Shown here: positions 18,620-26,684 of the stretch, piece by piece
How positions within the stretch are numbered: position 1 is the stretch's first letter
Layout of the letters: each line of letters opens with the position of its first letter
Assembly (NCBI GenBank): GCA_963664715.2
Contig: CAXXUY010000002.1
Span: 62,001-126,000, forward strand
From: JAPOXR01 sp963664715
Lineage (GTDB): Bacteria; Pseudomonadota; Alphaproteobacteria; Rhodobacterales; Rhodobacteraceae
Length of the DNA: 64,000 nt
Direction of reading: 5' to 3'
Program-made: the position numbers and the translations under genes
The notes under the pieces: generated by a model
Databases searched by the model: none
Seen by the model: only the letters and a program-made list of their open reading frames with translations
Told to the model about the DNA's origin: nothing

Positions 18620-20278
18620 TCAGGCTGTGGCGCGGCGTGTGATGATCTCGGCAAGCCTTGGCACTTCGGCGGCACCGGCAACGCCAAGGCGGTTGCACAG
18701 ATAGTCCCAGAACGGCACGCCGAGCTTGTTGCAGGTCTTCAATGCCCCGAGACAGGCATCCCGGGCCGCACGCCCGCTCTCGCTCCGGGATCCGAACGAG
18801 ATCTTCCGCCGGGTGACATGGGCCCGGATGTCATTTTCGGCCAGGTTCGAATTCAGCGGCGTGGCCGGATACTCGAGCACCCGCAAGAGCTCATCCTTGT
18901 TCGCCCTCAGCCGCCGCAGCAGCTTGTCGAGGCTGGCATGGCCGGTCCGCCGTCCGAAGATCTCGTCGAAGCGCAACGACAGTGCCTGGGCCCGTGTATT
19001 GCAGGGGGTCTTCCTGTAGGCAGACAGTTCCCGGTAATAGCCCCAGACATCATCCAGCACCGCATCCACGCGCATGCGCTGGAATTCGGAACTGCCCCCT
19101 TGCTTGCGAACCAGCCGCTCGGCGTGAACCCAACAGAGAGAGTGGGCATCGCCGACATTGAACTGGCCGGCATCGTCGCTCAGGATCACGGTCCCGGCAA
19201 TGCGACCGGCATCGCAGATGCTGCCCCAGAGCGCACCCTCGGTGGCGATCTTCACCGGGTCCGGAAACACCTTCATGCGGTCAATGCCGAGTGCGGCCAG
19301 ATGGGTCCGCCATTCATCGGCATCGGCAAAGCGCCGCTGCCGGTCCGCGGCGAGCCGCCGGACCGCCTTTCCTGTCAGCTTCATGCGCCGCATGTATTCG
19401 AGCCCGGCATCATTGACGCTGTAGGCCACGTCACCGGCACAGAGACATTCGAGGAAGTTGAGACGGCTCTTCGAGCCGGTCGACCTGAAATGGGTGAAGA
19501 CATCGTTGCCGATTACCGTGCAATAGCCGTTTGCCGCCCTGTGCCGGGCACCGGTATCGTCGACATTGATCCATGCCGCATTCTCCATGCCTGCCCTCAG
19601 CACCTCCTGCTGCTCCTCGACGATGACCCTCGTGTCCCCGTTCAGGAACCGCCCCACCTGGCGAGCGGATATCTCAAGGCCCAATCCGTTCAGCAATGCC
19701 GCGATGCGCTGCACCGTCGACTGGCACTGGTGATACAGCATGATCACCAGCGCCTTGACGCCGGGACCATACTGGCTGCGTCCCGCCGACACACCCGGCG
19801 CCAGCGGCGCCACATGGCGGCTGCCGTCCGGAAACCGCCACACCTCCCGCAGCCAGGTGACCTCCTCGGCGTGGAACACGATGTCGCGGACAGTGTGCGC
19901 CTGATAGCCCCTGCGTTCCGCACCCTCGGGCACATCCTCGAGGGCAACCCTCTCGTCGCGCCGGTGCAGGTTCGGGTTCCGGCGCCGCGGGCCCCGGCCC
20001 TTCTTTCGGCCCTTGCCCTGCGTCTTCGACCGGCCGGCTCCGGAGGCGCCGGAGGCGGCCAGGCCGCTCGGCTTCAGTTCCGGACGCCGCGGCAGGTTCT
20101 TGAGCAGCCTGATCTCGTCCCGCAGGTCCCGGATCAACCCGGTCAACTCCGCAAGCCGTTCATCCTGTTCGGCAAGCCGGTTGTCCCTCTTTGCAAGCAA
20201 ATCCCGAAGGGACGAGAGTTCCGCCATCAGCGCCGCATGGCTGGCACCGGCTCGGCGATCTGTCTGCGAATCACCCAT
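18620..20278 (-). CDS. tnpC: IS66-family transposase (TnpC-like)
   Basis: This 552-residue DDE transposase has an N-terminal coiled-coil region (ELSSLRDLLAKRDNRLAEQ and on, with repeated heptads), a very basic linker (KTQGKGRKKGRGPRRR), a zinc-finger-like domain without clear Cys, and the catalytic core. Candidate acidic residues are in INVDDTGARH, VILSDDAGQF and NSNLAENDIRAH; the last is followed by RRKISFGSRSESGRAA, a conserved IS66 C-terminal block. An in-frame ATT upstream would add five residues; I use the ATG at 20278. It is the only gene of the element. The opposite strand also holds a long open frame (18818-20320), a composition shadow of this high-GC gene. Confidence 0.9.
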   Translation of the reverse strand: MGDSQTDRRAGASHAALMAELSSLRDLLAKRDNRLAEQDERLAELTGLIRDLRDEIRLLKNLPRRPELKPSGLAASGASGAGRSKTQGKGRKKGRGPRRRNPNLHRRDERVALEDVPEGAERRGYQAHTVRDIVFHAEEVTWLREVWRFPDGSRHVAPLAPGVSAGRSQYGPGVKALVIMLYHQCQSTVQRIAALLNGLGLEISARQVGRFLNGDTRVIVEEQQEVLRAGMENAAWINVDDTGARHRAANGYCTVIGNDVFTHFRSTGSKSRLNFLECLCAGDVAYSVNDAGLEYMRRMKLTGKAVRRLAADRQRRFADADEWRTHLAALGIDRMKVFPDPVKIATEGALWGSICDAGRIAGTVILSDDAGQFNVGDAHSLCWVHAERLVRKQGGSSEFQRMRVDAVLDDVWGYYRELSAYRKTPCNTRAQALSLRFDEIFGRRTGHASLDKLLRRLRANKDELLRVLEYPATPLNSNLAENDIRAHVTRRKISFGSRSESGRAARDACLGALKTCNKLGVPFWDYLCNRLGVAGAAEVPRLAEIITRRATA

Positions 20279-20420
20279 ACCCCATTGAATCACAGGACGA
20301 TTCGCAGTGGAATCCCCTGAATGCCCCGGATCAGACTATGCCGGAAGACAGGGGGACAGTCGAGGATTCCGGATCAGAACCCCACGCCGCCAGTGCAGAA
20401 CAACAACTCAAGGAAAATCA

Positions 20421-20446
20421 AATTCCCGGCAAGTTGCCCCTATTAC
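20421..20446 (-). repeat. Right terminal inverted repeat of the IS66-type element
   Basis: Exact inverted copy of 18572-18597. About 140 bases separate it from the transposase start and should contain the transposase promoter. Confidence 0.92.
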
Positions 20447-20454
20447 GCAAACAT
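20447..20454. repeat. Target-site duplication, right copy (8 bp)
   Basis: GCAAACAT, identical to the copy at 18564-18571 on the other side of the element. Confidence 0.9.
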
Positions 20455-20490
20455 TCAATAACTTATTGGTATCCGATAGCTATCTAGTAG

Positions 20491-21180
20491 CTAACGGGTG
20501 TGAATCTCATATTGCGACACCTTCGACTTCTCACGCAGCCAGGGGCTGACGGATGTGGTTTTTCGATTGTCGTTTGCCGCTCCATTGCGTCCGCGTGCCT
20601 GCATGATCCGCTCCCATGCGCAATCGAAGCGGCCGGATATCACCAGCGAGCGGAAGGTCAGCACCGCCTGACCACCGGCGATCCCCCAGCGCATCCCGGA
20701 CCTCTCGAGACGCTCGGAGATGTGCGTCTTGTTCGCGGCCTCGACGATACCCGATCCAATGATGAGCCCCTGCCGGCGCAATTCATGATAGCGCATCCGG
20801 TGCCGGTGCCTGCGGAAGTAGTTCAGTACGCAGCCGAGTTCCTACCGCGCCGTCTCGTTGCCGGCCCGCTCCCGCAACCCGCGGACGGCACGGATCACCC
20901 GGATGACCCCGTCCGGCTCGTCCCTGGGCACCCGCCGCCAGCGCTGGAACCACTCCGCAGTCGAGACGGCATGCTCCGACGCGCCAGCCAAATGGCTGGT
21001 CGCATGGAAGACATCCACGGCTTCCGCATCCGGCATCAGGCCAGACAAGAATGTCCAGTGCTGCTCAATGCCGTCCACAACTACTGGTATCCGGGCTTCC
21101 CCCTGTCTGAAAACACCATACTGGCTATACTTGTGGTTTCGACCTCTGTTCGTTTCGCTGTAGCCGCGCAGCCGGTTGGG
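20491..21180 (-). pseudogene. ISKra4-type transposase remnant
   Basis: On the minus strand one frame from about 21180 down to 20491 encodes the C-terminal part of an ISKra4-family transposase: VVVDGIEQHWTFLSGL, AVDVFHATSHLAG, then RMRYHELRRQGLIIGSGIVE with AANKTHISERLERSGMRW and GGQAVLTFRSLV. The G-S-G-x-V-E-A-A-N-K motif holds the catalytic Glu of the family. An in-frame TAG at 20844-20842 interrupts the protein and the N-terminal half is missing where it abuts the TRAP permease relic at about 21176. The element is dead. The IS66-type element sits 37 bases beyond its C-terminal end. Confidence 0.8.
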
Positions 21181-21960
21181 CAGTCTATTCAGGATCGCCC
21201 ATCTGTTGCTCGGTTTCGTGGTGTTCGGTTACATCATTTTCAGTGCGCATTTGTTGCCCTATCGGGAGGGAATCCGAAACAGGACTGACATCACAATTGA
21301 ATCTGCGGGGGTCTATCTGGTCCTGGTTGCAGTGAAGGCCAGCCGCTGGCGCGGCCTGGCGGCGGTGGCAGAAATATTCCGGCAATACCTCATTCTCGGC
21401 CAGCATCTCCCTGTCTGGCTGGGGAGGCACCAGGGATTCAGTCTCGAGCGGATCCTCTCGTAACTCTACCTGAACGCTTCCGGCATCATGGGTTTCGCCA
21501 AGAGTGCCTGCCTGAAATTCATGGCACTGTTTCTCTTGCTCGGAAAGCTACTGCTGCAGGTTGGCGCAATGGATTTCGTGTTGGGGCTGTCCCGGGCACT
21601 GTTCGGCAGCGGCCGTACCGGTCCGCCTCTGATGGCTGTCATGTCGAGTACGCTCATCGGCACGGTATCGGGAAGCGCGAAGGGGAATGTCTATGATTGG
21701 GGCAACATGACCATCCTGCTCATGAGACGCGTCGGGATCCCCAGGGAACTCGCCGAGGCGATCGAGACGGCGGCATCGAGCGGTGGCCAGATCATGCCGC
21801 CGGTGATGGGTTTCGTGGTGTTCCTGGGGCTGTCTGGCACTCGAAGCCTGACGTTACCGAATTCTCTGCGAAGGTCTGCGTGGTCGCTGGCGGTATCCCG
21901 CTGCCGGTCCCTCCACCTGACGGGACGTCCGTTCTCGCCAACGGCACCGCGCTGTGTATG
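21176..21960 (+). pseudogene. Remnant of a fused TRAP permease (4TM/12TM type)
   Basis: Two in-frame pieces separated by a TAA at 21461-21463 resemble the fused DctQM-like permeases of the TAXI-type TRAP family. The first has LFRIAHLLLGFVVFGYIIF at the N-terminus and ends HQGFSLERILS. The second continues LYLNASGIMGFAKSA, GAMDFVLGLSRALFGSGRTG, SSTLIGTVSGSAKGN and ETAASSGGQIMPPVMG, matching the DctM-like core including the S-x-S-G-G-Q-I-M-P-P-V-M-G block. After MPPVMG the frame departs into unrelated sequence, and the middle of the protein is deleted. The gene cannot make a functional permease. Confidence 0.72.
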
Positions 21961-22034
21961 ATCGGAGTATCACTGTTGCTGCCGAGAATGTTGCGGCAGG
22001 GACGGGTCCAGAACAGAAAGAGTGGTTCCGACAG

Positions 22035-24239
22035 ATGGCCGCAGGCAATGCCCTGATTTCCCTCGCTTCCGAACTCGCCCGAGACGCCCGTTCGGAAAAG
22101 GCCATGCCGGCCCTGTTCTGCGGGTTGATCTCGGCGGTGCTGATCCTGGTGTTCAGCGTTTCCATGGCGGCGGTGATCTTCAGCGGGCCGCTTTCGGACC
22201 ATTTCGCGGTTGGGGCGGGAATCGTGCTTTTCGGCTACTGCATGATCGGAACAGTCGTCGCGCTGACAAGCGGGTTGCCGGGTGCAATGGCAGGAGCTCC
22301 TATGCCTTCCGTCATGATGATGGTCGTCATCGCGGGTTCCATCGACTTGGAGGGCCAGCCCCTGTTCGTGACGGCCGTCGCTGCGGCGTTGATTGGAACC
22401 GCGGTAACCGGCCTCTGTTTCCTGGCGGTCGGGCATCTCCGGCTCGCGAGTTTCTTTCGATTCATTCCGTACCCGGTGGCTGGCGGATTCATTGCAGGAA
22501 CAGGCGGCCTGGTATGCATTCTGGCGCTGAAGTTGATGGGCATCGCAATCGAGCGTCCAAACGGACTCGTCGACCTGGAGCGTGACACCCTGCTGTTTGC
22601 CTGTATCGGCATCGGTTTTGGCCTTGGCCTCTTTGTCCTGATGCGGATCTGGAAAAAGTTCTATGTCTTTCCTGCGTCCTTTGTCGTGGCCGCGATCCTG
22701 TTTCATGCCGCGATCGCAGCATTCGGAATGTCAGGCGAAGAGGCCAGGGCGGCTGGACTGCTGTTTTCCGTCGAGACCGGTGCGGGGCTGTGGCCTCCAC
22801 TCGGGATTTCGGATTTCGCGTTCCTTGACTGGGGAATGCTGGCACAGCAGATCCCCAATCTGCTGATACTGGTCACGGTAACGCTGATCTGCGTGGTCAT
22901 GAATCTGGGCGGAATCGAACTTGCAGCGAATTGCGACCTTGAATGGAATCAGGAGTTCAAGGCAGCAGGCTGGGCCAATGTACTCACCGGTTTCGGTGGC
23001 GCACCCCCGGGATGCCTGATTGCCCTTACGAGCATTCGCAACTCGTTGTTCGGTGCCATGACGCGTCTCACCGGACTTGTGACCGCACTCACACTGGGGT
23101 TTGTCCTGCTGACAGGCGATGCTCTCCTGAAGCTGTTTCCGGTTCACCTGATTGCTGGTGTCCTCTTGTTTCTCGGAATTCAGATGATTGATGAATGGCT
23201 GGTCAAGAGCTGGCGGAAACTGGCTCTGACCGACTACCTGATCATCGCGGTCGTTTTTGTAACCATCGTCGTCTTCGGCTTTCTCGAAGGAGTCGGAATC
23301 GGGATGCTTGTGACATCGGCGATCTTTGTCATAAGCCTGAGCAGAACGGACATGATCGAGTCACGGTATACCCTGCGGGATCGCCAGAGCAGGATGACCC
23401 GCCCGGTTCCGGATCGCGCCATACTTCTTGCTGAAGGCCAGCTTGCACAAGCGTATGAACTCCGAGGATACCTGTTCTTCGGAACGGCCTATCGCCTGGC
23501 TGACCAGCTCAGGCAGTCCCTGAAAGGTGATCCTGCCCCGCACTTCATACTTCTTGGATTCCGAAACGTATCCGGGTTCGACTTTTCGGCAGTCAATGCG
23601 TTGGTTCGATTCATCAGAGCTGCCGACGCGGAAGGAGCGACTGTCATCATCTTCAGCGTATCGAATCGTCTCAGGGCCACGCTCACGTCCGAACTCCCGA
23701 AAAAGACACTCCGGAAACTGGTCGTCGAGAATGACGAAGACCACGCGATCGAGCAGTGCGAGGATATGATCATCAAGGCATGGAGGCGCGAACTCGGACA
23801 GGAAGAGAGCATGCGGCAACAACTGCTGGACAGGGTCGTGGAGGATCTTGAAAGCCACCTCGACCGGCAGGCAAGGTTCGAACAATTGATCGACGATATA
23901 GAGGACTGCCTGGAATTGCGAACGTACTCGTCCGGCGAATCAATAGTTGCCATCGGTGCTCCCCGCGAGGGAATGCAACTTCTTCAGGAAGGACGGGCAT
24001 CGCGGTATGATGCATCCGGCAATCGGCTCTTCCAGTTCTCGGCGGGTGACGTGATCGAACCGGGCGGAGCATTCGACTCCACTGCTGCAATCCTGGCGAC
24101 GATTGCCGAAGAGCAATGTCACACGCTACTGTTCACACCCGCTGCAAGGAGACGCCTGGGAGAGGCAGATCCGAAACGAATCCTCGAACTCTACGAGTAT
24201 GTTCTTGCAAACGTTTCCTCGACACGGGGAACCGGCTGA
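22035..24239 (+). CDS. SulP-family anion transporter with STAS and cyclic-nucleotide-binding-like domains
   Basis: The 734-residue membrane protein has about ten to twelve hydrophobic segments (for example PALFCGLISAVLILVFSVSM and IPNLLILVTVTLICVVM), a SulP-type core with PYPVAGGFIAGTGG, then a STAS domain (AILLAEGQLAQAYELRGYLF, ILLGFRNVSGFDFSAVNALV) and a C-terminal cNMP-binding-like domain (LRTYSSGESIVAIGAPREG, LFQFSAGDVIEPGGAFD). SulP proteins carry sulfate, bicarbonate or dicarboxylates across the inner membrane; the added domains suggest gating by an intracellular nucleotide. The frame could start at GTG 21954; I prefer the ATG at 22035, just before the first helix. It lies directly after the dead TRAP permease. 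Substrate unknown. Confidence 0.85.
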   Translation: MAAGNALISLASELARDARSEKAMPALFCGLISAVLILVFSVSMAAVIFSGPLSDHFAVGAGIVLFGYCMIGTVVALTSGLPGAMAGAPMPSVMMMVVIAGSIDLEGQPLFVTAVAAALIGTAVTGLCFLAVGHLRLASFFRFIPYPVAGGFIAGTGGLVCILALKLMGIAIERPNGLVDLERDTLLFACIGIGFGLGLFVLMRIWKKFYVFPASFVVAAILFHAAIAAFGMSGEEARAAGLLFSVETGAGLWPPLGISDFAFLDWGMLAQQIPNLLILVTVTLICVVMNLGGIELAANCDLEWNQEFKAAGWANVLTGFGGAPPGCLIALTSIRNSLFGAMTRLTGLVTALTLGFVLLTGDALLKLFPVHLIAGVLLFLGIQMIDEWLVKSWRKLALTDYLIIAVVFVTIVVFGFLEGVGIGMLVTSAIFVISLSRTDMIESRYTLRDRQSRMTRPVPDRAILLAEGQLAQAYELRGYLFFGTAYRLADQLRQSLKGDPAPHFILLGFRNVSGFDFSAVNALVRFIRAADAEGATVIIFSVSNRLRATLTSELPKKTLRKLVVENDEDHAIEQCEDMIIKAWRRELGQEESMRQQLLDRVVEDLESHLDRQARFEQLIDDIEDCLELRTYSSGESIVAIGAPREGMQLLQEGRASRYDASGNRLFQFSAGDVIEPGGAFDSTAAILATIAEEQCHTLLFTPAARRRLGEADPKRILELYEYVLANVSSTRGTG

Positions 24240-24353
24240 ACGGTCTGACCAGGGCGCTGAAGCCGCCGGATGCTATACGGCCAAACCAGGAGAAAGTGGC
24301 GTAACTGTAACCCCTGTCATCCAGGAATTCTCTTGCATGCGGTGCAGGCCGGG

Positions 24354-24960
24354 CTATCGGGAGCCCTCCTGCCTGGTCATGGCGCGAACCATGCCACCAT
24401 CAATCGTTATCGATTCGCCGGTAACATAACCTGCGGCATCGGATGCCAGGAAATCGACGAGATCAACTACATACCGAGGTTCACCAAGCCTGCCGAGGGC
24501 CCCGCGCTTCTTCATCGCTTGCGCGAGAGCGGTCAAGTCTTCCTGCCGTGATTCTAACATCGCCGTCCTGATAATGCCCAGGTGTACGGCGTTGAAGCGA
24601 ACACCTCCTGGCCCCCAGTCAGCGGCAAGCGCCCGCGTCATTGCGCCAATTGCACCCTTGGTCGCCGTGTATCCGACCCGACCGACCGGGCCTCTCAAAC
24701 TTGGGATAGAAGAGATGTTGATGATCGATCCGCCGCCACGCGCGATCATTGTCGGACCCAACCCGGCGGCAATCATGAGAAGCGACCGACGTTTACGGCA
24801 AGTATCCTGTCGAGTTCTGCCTTGACGAGCACATCCACGCCTCCGGCCAGGGAGATTGCAGCCTTCGCCGGGCGCGTCCCCGCGCCGGCCTGCGAGATCG
24901 GAAGGAAAGGTGATGTGATCATTGCAGAGAGCTGCAGCAACCCGTTCGAGATCAGAAACG
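24354..24960 (-). pseudogene. Short-chain dehydrogenase remnant
   Basis: The minus strand encodes the C-terminal two thirds of a classical SDR: MIARGGGSIINISSIP (catalytic Ser strand), GYTATKGAIGAMT (catalytic Tyr and Lys), PGGVRFNAVHLGIIRTAM, and the end SDAAGYVTGESITIDGGMV. Upstream, ELDRILAVNVGRF lies in another frame, so a frameshift falls at about 24785, and the segment between GVDVLV and ELDRI lacks the NNAG motif. The N-terminal Gly-rich cofactor motif is not found. The gene is not functional. Confidence 0.75.
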
Positions 24961-25178
24961 GTTCGTCTGAACCGACCTGTGGATGTGGAGAAGACCGGGC
25001 GTGATGACATAGCCTGCGCATTCAAACTTGCAGGATCAATCAGGGCAAAGTAGGCTCGACTCGATCCGGCGCAACCCGGATACAATCCTTCGGGTTGGAC
25101 AGGAAGATTTCAGCAAGAAACGCCCGGTCCGTTGTCAGTTTCCTGGCGGTCTCGCGGCTTTCCCGGACAGGAAAAACG

Positions 25179-26477
25179 ATGATCAAAACACTGATGAAAT
25201 CCACTCTTCTGGCAACCGGTTTCACCATCGTTGCCTCTGTCGCGAGTTCCCAGACTACCGTTGAACTGAGAAAGGAGCTTGACCTGATTTCGGACAGGAT
25301 ATCCACGGCCGAAGCGGTCGTGTTTTCCGGTGAGTCGGAGGCAGTCAGGAGCATCGCCCGGCTGAGGCTGGAGATCTGGGAGCTGGCATATGCCCTCGTC
25401 CAGAACCGGATCTACGTCGTGGAGGGCACCGATTCTCGGCGTGTTGTCGTGCCGGAGGTCGAGGCGGATGCTGACCGGGAGAGGTCGGTTCGGCGTGAAT
25501 TGAACCTGGTGAGGGAAAGGGTCCGCAACGCGAACGAGGATCTGGAGGATCTGGAGGATCTTGAACGGCCGATGGCCCGGATCAGGCTGGAATCGGAACT
25601 GCTGACCGAATCCCAGTTGCTGCTTGCCTACTATCAGGCGAAATACGGTATTCGCCTGCCAGGGATTTCCGATATCGGCACGGGGCTGGACGGTGCACTG
25701 GAGAGCACTGCAGACACGGGCGCACAGGACTCTAGCCGGTTGTCCGGAGCAACGCGACCGCTCACCGCCGACATTTCCGATAGCCTGTTGTTTCAACGCG
25801 AAATGGCCAAGGGAGCAACCGTTTCCGAATGGTGGACAATTGCCAGCGAGCCAGGCAGTTCGGAAATGTCTGCTCTCAACCACTCGGCGTACAGGCGGTC
25901 GGACAGTGGCAGGGATTTGGGAGCACTTCTCCAGATCGAGTGTTCCCAGGATGAATTCAGCGTTTCCTACCTTCTTCCCGGAAGGACACTTAAGGGCAGC
26001 GCCGGAGGGGCGGCAGAGCCCGCGCTTGAGGTTGCTTACCGGCTCGGTTCGGGTGAACGGCGCTTTCAGATCTGGGCAGAATCCCCTGGCGGACAGGGTG
26101 CCGTGCTTTACGGCGCCGAAGCCAGAGAGTTGTTCTTCGATCTGGCTGGAACGGACGAGTTCCTGATCGATCTCTGGGAAGCAGACAACAACCTGCATTC
26201 GAGCCAGTTCGAGCTTGCCGGGTACCTGGACGTGGCCGAAGCTGCAATCCAGGTGTGCACGTCGCAGCCTGACGAAGAGCCGTTGAGACTCATCCGGCAG
26301 GACTACAGGCTGATCCAGACCCTGTTGAACATCGCCGGGTTCGATGCCGGTCCCGCCGACGGTATCTGGGGGCCGAGATCCGAGTCCGCCATGCGGCAGT
26401 ACCAGCATTCAGCCGGACTGGCGCAGACCGGTCATCCGAACAGGGATACACTGGAATTGCTGGGGTTAGCTGACTAG
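25179..26477 (+). CDS. Exported protein with C-terminal peptidoglycan-binding domain
   Basis: The 432-residue protein starts with a signal peptide (MIKTLMKSTLLATGFTIVAS, then VASSQ, likely cleavage after ASS). A charged helical region follows, rich in Glu and Arg and including the short repeat NEDLEDLEDLE, which may form a coiled coil (about residues 20-140). A middle region of unknown fold has IQIC-type segments. The last 60 residues, YRLIQTLLNIAGFDAGPADG then IWGPRSESAMRQYQHSAGL, are a PG_binding_1 domain. AGGAAAAA precedes the ATG at 25179; the frame is open from 25095. The protein probably resides in the periplasm on the cell wall; the middle domain gives no clue to an enzyme activity. 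Confidence 0.82.
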   Translation: MIKTLMKSTLLATGFTIVASVASSQTTVELRKELDLISDRISTAEAVVFSGESEAVRSIARLRLEIWELAYALVQNRIYVVEGTDSRRVVVPEVEADADRERSVRRELNLVRERVRNANEDLEDLEDLERPMARIRLESELLTESQLLLAYYQAKYGIRLPGISDIGTGLDGALESTADTGAQDSSRLSGATRPLTADISDSLLFQREMAKGATVSEWWTIASEPGSSEMSALNHSAYRRSDSGRDLGALLQIECSQDEFSVSYLLPGRTLKGSAGGAAEPALEVAYRLGSGERRFQIWAESPGGQGAVLYGAEARELFFDLAGTDEFLIDLWEADNNLHSSQFELAGYLDVAEAAIQVCTSQPDEEPLRLIRQDYRLIQTLLNIAGFDAGPADGIWGPRSESAMRQYQHSAGLAQTGHPNRDTLELLGLAD

Positions 26478-26484
26478 GTTCGTT

Positions 26485-26504
26485 CCGGTAATTTGAATTA
26501 CCGG
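26485..26504. terminator. Palindromic hairpin after the peptidoglycan-binding protein gene
   Basis: CCGGTAATT, TG, AATTACCGG forms a perfect inverted repeat eight bases after the stop codon at 26477. The element is nearly palindromic and lacks a T-run, so it could be a weak terminator or a protein-binding site. Confidence 0.4.
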
Positions 26505-26684
26505 CGAGCGGTCGCTGCACAGACCGTGGAGTGGTCCGCACAGATTCCTGCACCTGTTTGAATTCTCTGATTGCATTCATGTCTACAGGTCAGGAGCACG
26601 GCTGTGCGTCATTGATCCCCAGACGCCGCGTATTGCAGAAGCGATTGCATACGTGACGGGGACCAAGGAGTAGCCAGAAGCCAG

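Larger units (their letters stand above)
18572..20446 (-). mobile_element. Complete IS66-family insertion sequence, single-transposase type
   Basis: The element is 1875 bases long. It has perfect 26-base terminal inverted repeats beginning GTAATAGGGGCAACTT and is flanked by a perfect 8-base target duplication. Ends starting with GTAA and 8-base duplications are IS66-family traits. The only gene is a TnpC-like transposase on the minus strand; there is no room for tnpA or tnpB, as in the ISBst12 subgroup. Perfect repeats and an undamaged gene point to recent insertion, possibly still active. Confidence 0.9.

Noticed and set aside
18818..20320. Plus-strand frame of 500 codons within the insertion sequence
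   Set aside because: Antisense to the IS66-type transposase and without recognisable domains; composition shadow.
25110..26408. Minus-strand frame of 432 codons
   Set aside because: Antisense to the peptidoglycan-binding-domain gene, which has a signal peptide and a clear domain.
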